From assembly GCF_013377295.1 (NCBI RefSeq), contig NZ_CP016180.1:1798001-1862000 (forward strand): a stretch of DNA of 64,000 bases, written 5' to 3'. Origin of the DNA: Pasteurella skyensis (lineage in GTDB: Bacteria > Pseudomonadota > Gammaproteobacteria > Enterobacterales > Pasteurellaceae). Made by a program: the position numbers and the translations under genes. This document shows, one piece after another, positions 59,763 to 64,000 of this stretch. The notes beneath the pieces were generated by a model. The model searched no databases and was not told the origin of the DNA. It worked only from the letters and a program-made list of their open reading frames with translations. Each line of letters begins with the position of its first letter. The first letter of the stretch is position 1.

Positions 59763-61841
59763 TTGTTTTGATTTTGGGTATCTCACTGGGAAAATATAAC
59801 TTATCAATACCATTAAAAAGACCAGTAAAATCAATATATCACCAAATAAAACCGCCAAAGATATACGGCTTTGCGTTTCATTTGGTTCAATAAGATTAAT
59901 CTTTAATGTACCCTTTGCCGTTGAAGAAACACTACTCACAACCCCTGAAATAGTACCTTTGGCAGATTGTGCTTTTTGAATATTTTCAAAAACACTGTTG
60001 TAAAAATTATGTGGTACGATTTTATCTAAAATATCCACCTTTTGAATAATCACACCACCACGATTTTTATGTAAATTTTCAATATTATCCACTCTTTGTT
60101 TATTAGAAATATTCGACTCAGCCCAGTTTCTTACTCTTGAAATTAAACGTGCCGCACTCTCTTTCATTATTAAAAATCGCTCACTCTGTAGCTGTTTTTT
60201 AAATTCTGCAACAGGCAACTTTTTATCTTTATATTGTTGATAGAGCCCTGCAAAAAAGAGATTTTGTGGAGTGGCGTAAATTTCAGTTAATTCTCGGTAT
60301 AACCTATCACAAGAAATAGATACTGACTCTTGGCACGCTTTATCAAGTAATGACACAAACTCATTTGCATTTAAAATTTTCACCACTAGTGGTGAACCTG
60401 TGTAATTTAAAAGTATCGCCCGATCTTCTTCTCTATTCTTTTTCTGCTTTTCTATATCATTAACGGCAGCTTCTCTACTTGCCAAATAAATACTACGTAA
60501 AAAATGACGTCGCTGATCTGTTTTGAAAAAATATTCTTTTGCTAAGGTATTCAACACTTCAGATTCTTTTGGTAATTGTAAGCGCTCATTTGCAAGTAAA
60601 CGAATAACATCATCATTTACTCTATCTCTACCATACTCACCGACTTTTTCTAACTCCACATCTAAGTTATCCACATCTTTAAATTGAATAATGTTTCCCA
60701 TTTGAACTGGCTCTTTTAATAATTCTTCAGGTTGAGTAATTGTTTTATGATTAAACTTAAGAAAATGATGATCGACATAAGCGATATTTTCAGATAACGA
60801 AGAGGTGTGAACATTTAAAGCGATGGCAAAAATGATCGCAATCACACTATATAAAACCAAACGAACTTTGGGACGTGGTGTATGATCTTGATAGATTTCA
60901 TCAATAGAAACCTTATCTGCTAATGTCACAGCAGTGTAGCGTTTCTTTTGCTCATTAAATATAACTTCTGCCTCTACGGTTTCACCAAATATTTCAGATA
61001 GTTCATCAGACTCATCATCCTTTTTGGCTGCTAATTTTTCTTTAATAATAGTAATGGGATAATTTATTCCTACAAAAAAGCCAAAAATAAAAATACCTGC
61101 ATTTGCAAGACTTCGAGCAGGTAATGAAATAAATTTCCCACGTATTCTTTTTACTTCTCGTACTGATGATAGTTTAATTTTTTGCTGCATTACTTTAAAA
61201 AGCATTAATAGTGTTGCAATGCCACTTAACGACATAAAAAGAGCAAACCATAATGGAGCTTCCATAAAAGTCGCCACAAAACAAAAGATCAATGCTAATA
61301 GAAAGTAGCTTGCTCCCCAACCATAAAAGACTTCGCTATGTCTATAACGATATTCTGTTTTGCTTTCATTACGACTACCTTGTATTTTGGCTTCAGGATG
61401 AGAATCCCACAAGGTCATATTGGGTTCTAAAAAGCTTTCCTCATTAACAGAAATTGCCATTGCACTTAGTGAAAAACCGATCTTAGTTACAACAAATTCG
61501 ATAGTATTTTCATCTTCTAAAAGCTCTTCCAAAGGATAAGGAAAAGCAATAGTTAAATCATCTGCTTTTAAGGTTATATAGGGAACACCTCGAATTTTTA
61601 ATACACTGAACGCTACTTTTGCATTATCAAGCTGATAAACGTTATCGGAAACTAAGGATAACTTGTTGATATTCAAATGAGGGGCAAGGTATTTTTTCTC
61701 TTGATCACTGAGCGTACGGATAGGATTACTCAGATTTTTTAATCTGTTACGACTTTTTAAATTTTCCAAGAAATAATACAAAATCACCGAAAGGGCAATA
61801 AAGCAGATAACTATGGCAATAACAGCTTGGATTTCATACAT
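59739..61841 (-). CDS. IgaA/UmoB-like large inner-membrane protein
   Basis: 700 residues. One membrane segment at the N-terminus (AVIAIVICFIALSVILYYFL), two near 170-215, one or two near 245-262, one near 330-345, a long periplasmic region (about 350-650) with two Cys, and a C-terminal segment (VLFGDILILLVFLMVLISYI). Size and topology, plus DLTIAFPYPLEELLEDENTIE, resemble the intracellular growth attenuator IgaA, which restrains the Rcs envelope-stress system in enterics. Sequence similarity by eye is modest, so the role is uncertain. A partial duplicate of its 5' end lies just upstream. Confidence 0.6.
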   Translation of the reverse strand: MYEIQAVIAIVICFIALSVILYYFLENLKSRNRLKNLSNPIRTLSDQEKKYLAPHLNINKLSLVSDNVYQLDNAKVAFSVLKIRGVPYITLKADDLTIAFPYPLEELLEDENTIEFVVTKIGFSLSAMAISVNEESFLEPNMTLWDSHPEAKIQGSRNESKTEYRYRHSEVFYGWGASYFLLALIFCFVATFMEAPLWFALFMSLSGIATLLMLFKVMQQKIKLSSVREVKRIRGKFISLPARSLANAGIFIFGFFVGINYPITIIKEKLAAKKDDESDELSEIFGETVEAEVIFNEQKKRYTAVTLADKVSIDEIYQDHTPRPKVRLVLYSVIAIIFAIALNVHTSSLSENIAYVDHHFLKFNHKTITQPEELLKEPVQMGNIIQFKDVDNLDVELEKVGEYGRDRVNDDVIRLLANERLQLPKESEVLNTLAKEYFFKTDQRRHFLRSIYLASREAAVNDIEKQKKNREEDRAILLNYTGSPLVVKILNANEFVSLLDKACQESVSISCDRLYRELTEIYATPQNLFFAGLYQQYKDKKLPVAEFKKQLQSERFLIMKESAARLISRVRNWAESNISNKQRVDNIENLHKNRGGVIIQKVDILDKIVPHNFYNSVFENIQKAQSAKGTISGVVSSVSSTAKGTLKINLIEPNETQSRISLAVLFGDILILLVFLMVLISYIFPVRYPKSKQTSGQLVS

Positions 61842-61865
61842 TTTTATTTATCCTTTTTTCTCTTA

Positions 61866-62361
61866 CTTTTATTGTGAGTACCTTCATATCTTGGTTTCTG
61901 GTTTAGAATCCCATAAGGTCATATTAGGTTTTAATAAACAATGACCATTAACAGTAATGACAATGGCATAAAGTACAAATCCCAAACGAGCCACTATATA
62001 TTCAAAAGTATTTCCCTCTTTTAAGATAATATCCTCTATAGAAGCAGGAAACATAACATTTAATCCATTAATTGTTCTTGCTTTTACTTCTGAGGAACTA
62101 AATATAGTCAAAATCACTTCATCTTCATTAAGCTGATAAACCTTATCTGAAACTAGGAATAAACTATAACCTTTTAACTGTGGTGTAATATGTTTCTTCT
62201 CTTGTTCATTAAGAGTACGAACAGGGTTACTAAGACTTTTTAATTTGTTTTTATATTTTATATTTTATATTTTATATTTTATATTTTATAAAATAACTTA
62301 ATAACATCGCAATTAAAATACCACAAACTATTATTGCAATCATATCTTGAATTCCAAACAT
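61866..62361 (-). pseudogene. truncated, repeat-disrupted duplicate of the 5' end of the IgaA-like gene
   Basis: An ATG at 62359-62361 with AAGGAG upstream opens MFGIQDMIAIIVCGILIAML then hits TAA inside a heptanucleotide repeat. Beyond the repeat the other frame continues NKLKSLSNPVRTLNEQEKKH... to NMTLWDSKPETK, clearly homologous to the first ~150 residues of the downstream protein (NRLKNLSNPIRTLSDQEKKY ... NMTLWDSHPEAK). It then stops, and the DNA similarity fades near 61866. One copy of the heptamer would restore a single frame (SYFIKYKNKLKSLS); five are present. Confidence 0.75.
62253..62287. repeat. heptanucleotide tandem repeat, five copies of ATATTTT
   Basis: Five perfect head-to-tail ATATTTT units lie inside the duplicated gene fragment, just after the first membrane segment. 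Four of them are extra compared with the frame that fits the intact paralogue. Confidence 0.85.
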
Positions 62362-62380
62362 ATTTACTCCTTCGCTCATT

Positions 62381-62438
62381 TTAAGCGGTAACATTGTAAT
62401 CAAAATTTGCAAATTTATTCCACTAAGTGACCGCTTAA
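62381..62438. repeat. inverted pair of uptake sequence cores
   Basis: TTAAGCGGT (62381-62389) and ACCGCTTAA (62430-62438) flank AAATTTGCAAATT in the gap before the duplicate fragment. Confidence 0.6.
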
Positions 62439-62530
62439 ACTAACCTCATCTTTAAATATAACTATATCAGAATTAAAAAATTACCACAAAAATGTATTTC
62501 AAATTAATTTACCATTTTTAAAATCTAAAA

Positions 62531-62564
62531 TTTTGCAAAAAATTTAGTATATCTGACCGCTTGT
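62531..62564. repeat. uptake signal sequence upstream of the MATE gene
   Basis: TTTTGCAAAAAATTT followed by ACCGCTTGT (62556-62564), 38 bases before the MATE start codon. Confidence 0.7.
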
Positions 62565-62601
62565 CGAGTATAATCTAGTAATCAAATACATTAGGACAAA
62601 T

Positions 62602-63993
62602 ATGAATTTTAATCGCCAACATTATTTAGAAAATATCCAAAAACTATTTAAACTATCCACCCCTATTTTTATCGCCCAGCTTTCAATGTCTGGAATGGGA
62701 TTGTCTGATATTATTATGGCAGGATTAGTGAGTGATAATGATGTTTCCGCACTGGCGGTGAGTAACTCCATCTACTTCCCTCTTTTTCTTTTTGTGATTG
62801 GCGTAATTTATGCAATCACACCTATTGTTTCATATCTGAACGGCTCAGGACAACGTGAACTCATCGCACATCAAGTTCGTCAAGGTCATTGGATTGTGTT
62901 TACATTAAGTATCCCTCTAATCATAATTTTTACCAATAGCCATTGGATTTTAGATTTTATGGAAGCACCTGCTGAATTTTCACTTAAATCCCAGCAATAT
63001 TTAACTATAATGGCGATGGGAATTATTCCTGCATTGTTGATGGTAAATTTACGTTGTTTAAATGATGGGTTATCCACCACCAAACCAGCAATGTTTATTA
63101 CGTTCATTGGACTACTACTAAATATTGTTCTAAATTATATTTTTATTTTTGGTAAATTTGGTTTACCTGAATTAGGTGCCGTAGGTTGTGGTGTCGCAAC
63201 GGCAATTATAAACTGGTCAATGTTTTTAATGCTACTATCTTATTGTAAAACGACAACAACTCAAAAAGATATTGAGCTTTTCAATCCTGTATTTGAACGC
63301 CCCAAAAAAGAAACTTTGTGTAAAATTACTCGGTTAGGCTTACCTATTGGTTTTGCAACATTTATCGAAGTAATGCTTTTCTCAATCTCAGCTCTTTTAC
63401 TTTCTCCACTAGGCTCTCAAGTTGTTGCAAGCCATCAGGTTGCTATGCAAACAAGTTCATTTCTATTTATGATTCCCCTTTCTTTGGGAATTGGCATAAG
63501 CATTATGATTGGTCAAGCATTAGGACAAAAAAACGTTAAAGAAGCAAAATATTTAAGTTATTATGCCATCGGTACAGTGCTATTTTTTGCGATTATTACA
63601 GCGATTGTTCTTATCTTGTTTAGACATTTTATTCCACATATTTTTACACAAAATGAAGTGTCCATTACGATAGCATCATCATTATTAATTTTTGTAGCGA
63701 TTTTTCAATTACCTGATGCAGTACAAGCAGTATGTAATGGTATTTTAAGAGGCTATAAATACACTAAACCTATTACTTTTATAACAATGTTTTGTTACTG
63801 GGGGATAGGCATACCCTTTGGGTATATTCTCTCTCGTACAGATTGGATTGTTGAACCAATGGCAGCAAAAGGCTTTTGGTTTATATTTTGTATTTCTCTT
63901 GTAGTGGTTGCTATATTGCTTTTTTATCAAGTATATAAAATTCACCAAATCCCTGAAAATGAATTGATTGAAAGACTAGAAAAAATTAAATAA
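62602..63993 (+). CDS. norM: MATE-family multidrug efflux pump, NorM type
   Basis: 463 residues, 12 membrane segments. PIFIAQLSMSGMGLSDIIMA, the second-half GLPIGFATFIEVMLFSISAL and VASHQVAMQTSSFLFMIPLS are MATE/NorM signatures. These antiporters export cationic drugs and dyes using Na+ or H+. Complete: the stop is seven bases before the window end. The last residues are charged (NELIERLEKIK). Confidence 0.92.
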   Translation: MNFNRQHYLENIQKLFKLSTPIFIAQLSMSGMGLSDIIMAGLVSDNDVSALAVSNSIYFPLFLFVIGVIYAITPIVSYLNGSGQRELIAHQVRQGHWIVFTLSIPLIIIFTNSHWILDFMEAPAEFSLKSQQYLTIMAMGIIPALLMVNLRCLNDGLSTTKPAMFITFIGLLLNIVLNYIFIFGKFGLPELGAVGCGVATAIINWSMFLMLLSYCKTTTTQKDIELFNPVFERPKKETLCKITRLGLPIGFATFIEVMLFSISALLLSPLGSQVVASHQVAMQTSSFLFMIPLSLGIGISIMIGQALGQKNVKEAKYLSYYAIGTVLFFAIITAIVLILFRHFIPHIFTQNEVSITIASSLLIFVAIFQLPDAVQAVCNGILRGYKYTKPITFITMFCYWGIGIPFGYILSRTDWIVEPMAAKGFWFIFCISLVVVAILLFYQVYKIHQIPENELIERLEKIK

Positions 63994-64000
63994 TGACATA

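Noticed and set aside
62253-62287. Heptamer repeat as a classic phase-variation switch
   Set aside because: With three or more units the repeat itself reads TAA in the starting frame, and only one unit restores the full frame. Gain or loss of single units from five cannot switch it on.

Overview
This is a low-GC Pasteurellaceae chromosome segment. The protein set (SurE/YqaA/NlpD block, Lgt-TSUP-RppH-ThyA neighbourhood, divergent 283-residue ThyA, rpsU-dnaG-rpoD, dnaA-dnaN-recF) is typical of that family. The DNA is full of the 'Apl-type' uptake signal sequence: core ACAAGCGGT / ACCGCTTGT joined to a short AAATTTGCAAATTT tract. That core points to the Actinobacillus/Mannheimia side of the family rather than to Haemophilus influenzae; genus and species cannot be settled by reading.

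Layout. 1-5.7 kb: minus-strand envelope and maintenance genes (partial NlpD, short LysM lipoprotein, YqaA, SurE, a class II Fic protein, Lgt, a TSUP exporter, RppH). 5.8-8.9 kb: a SIMPL periplasmic protein and a mannose-family PTS (IIB, IIC, IID, no IIA) behind a perfect CRP site. 9-16.3 kb: TrmO, MenA, BrnQ, PrmC-SirB1-KdsA, ThyA and a lipoprotein. 16.4-20.5 kb: the macromolecular synthesis operon rpsU-dnaG-rpoD, with a complete insertion sequence (26-bp inverted repeats, 8-bp target duplication) sitting in the T-tract of the rpoD terminator. 21.6-24.4 kb: fabA (with a FadR-type palindrome), a Lon-like protease and matP. 24.5-28.5 kb: transaldolase (perfect CRP site), an MFS transporter, and a PyrF-like/short OPRT-like pair preceded by a leader ORF and intrinsic terminator that look like a pyrimidine attenuator. 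28.5-37.9 kb: fxsA, a YrbL-like gene, gpsA-cysE, a lipoprotein, greB, rpe, mutS, an orphan glucose-family EIIB and a TagE/GtfA-like glycosyltransferase. 38-45.2 kb: recF-dnaN-dnaA, tusA, acpP, maoP, trmA and a coupled pair of unknown secreted proteins. 45.6-52.6 kb: acyl-CoA synthetase, rlmB, rplU-rpmA-yhbE-obgE, and an FMN riboswitch controlling an EamA transporter (likely riboflavin uptake). 52.7-54.9 kb: two related small membrane proteins and an ArsR-regulated metal permease. 55-64 kb: rluD, bamD, tsaD, the S6-PriB-S18-L9 ribosomal operon, a large IgaA-like membrane protein preceded by a decayed partial duplicate of its own 5' end carrying a heptanucleotide repeat, and a MATE efflux pump.

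Most of the window is core genome. The best candidates for something new are the pyrimidine leader/attenuator ahead of an unusual pyrF-OPRT pair, the repeat-broken tandem duplicate of the IgaA-like gene, the Fic upstream mini-ORF that echoes an internal Fic motif, the two secreted unknowns at 44.2-45.2 kb and the paired small membrane proteins at 52.7-53.2 kb. No CRISPR array, prophage, rRNA or tRNA gene was recognised.
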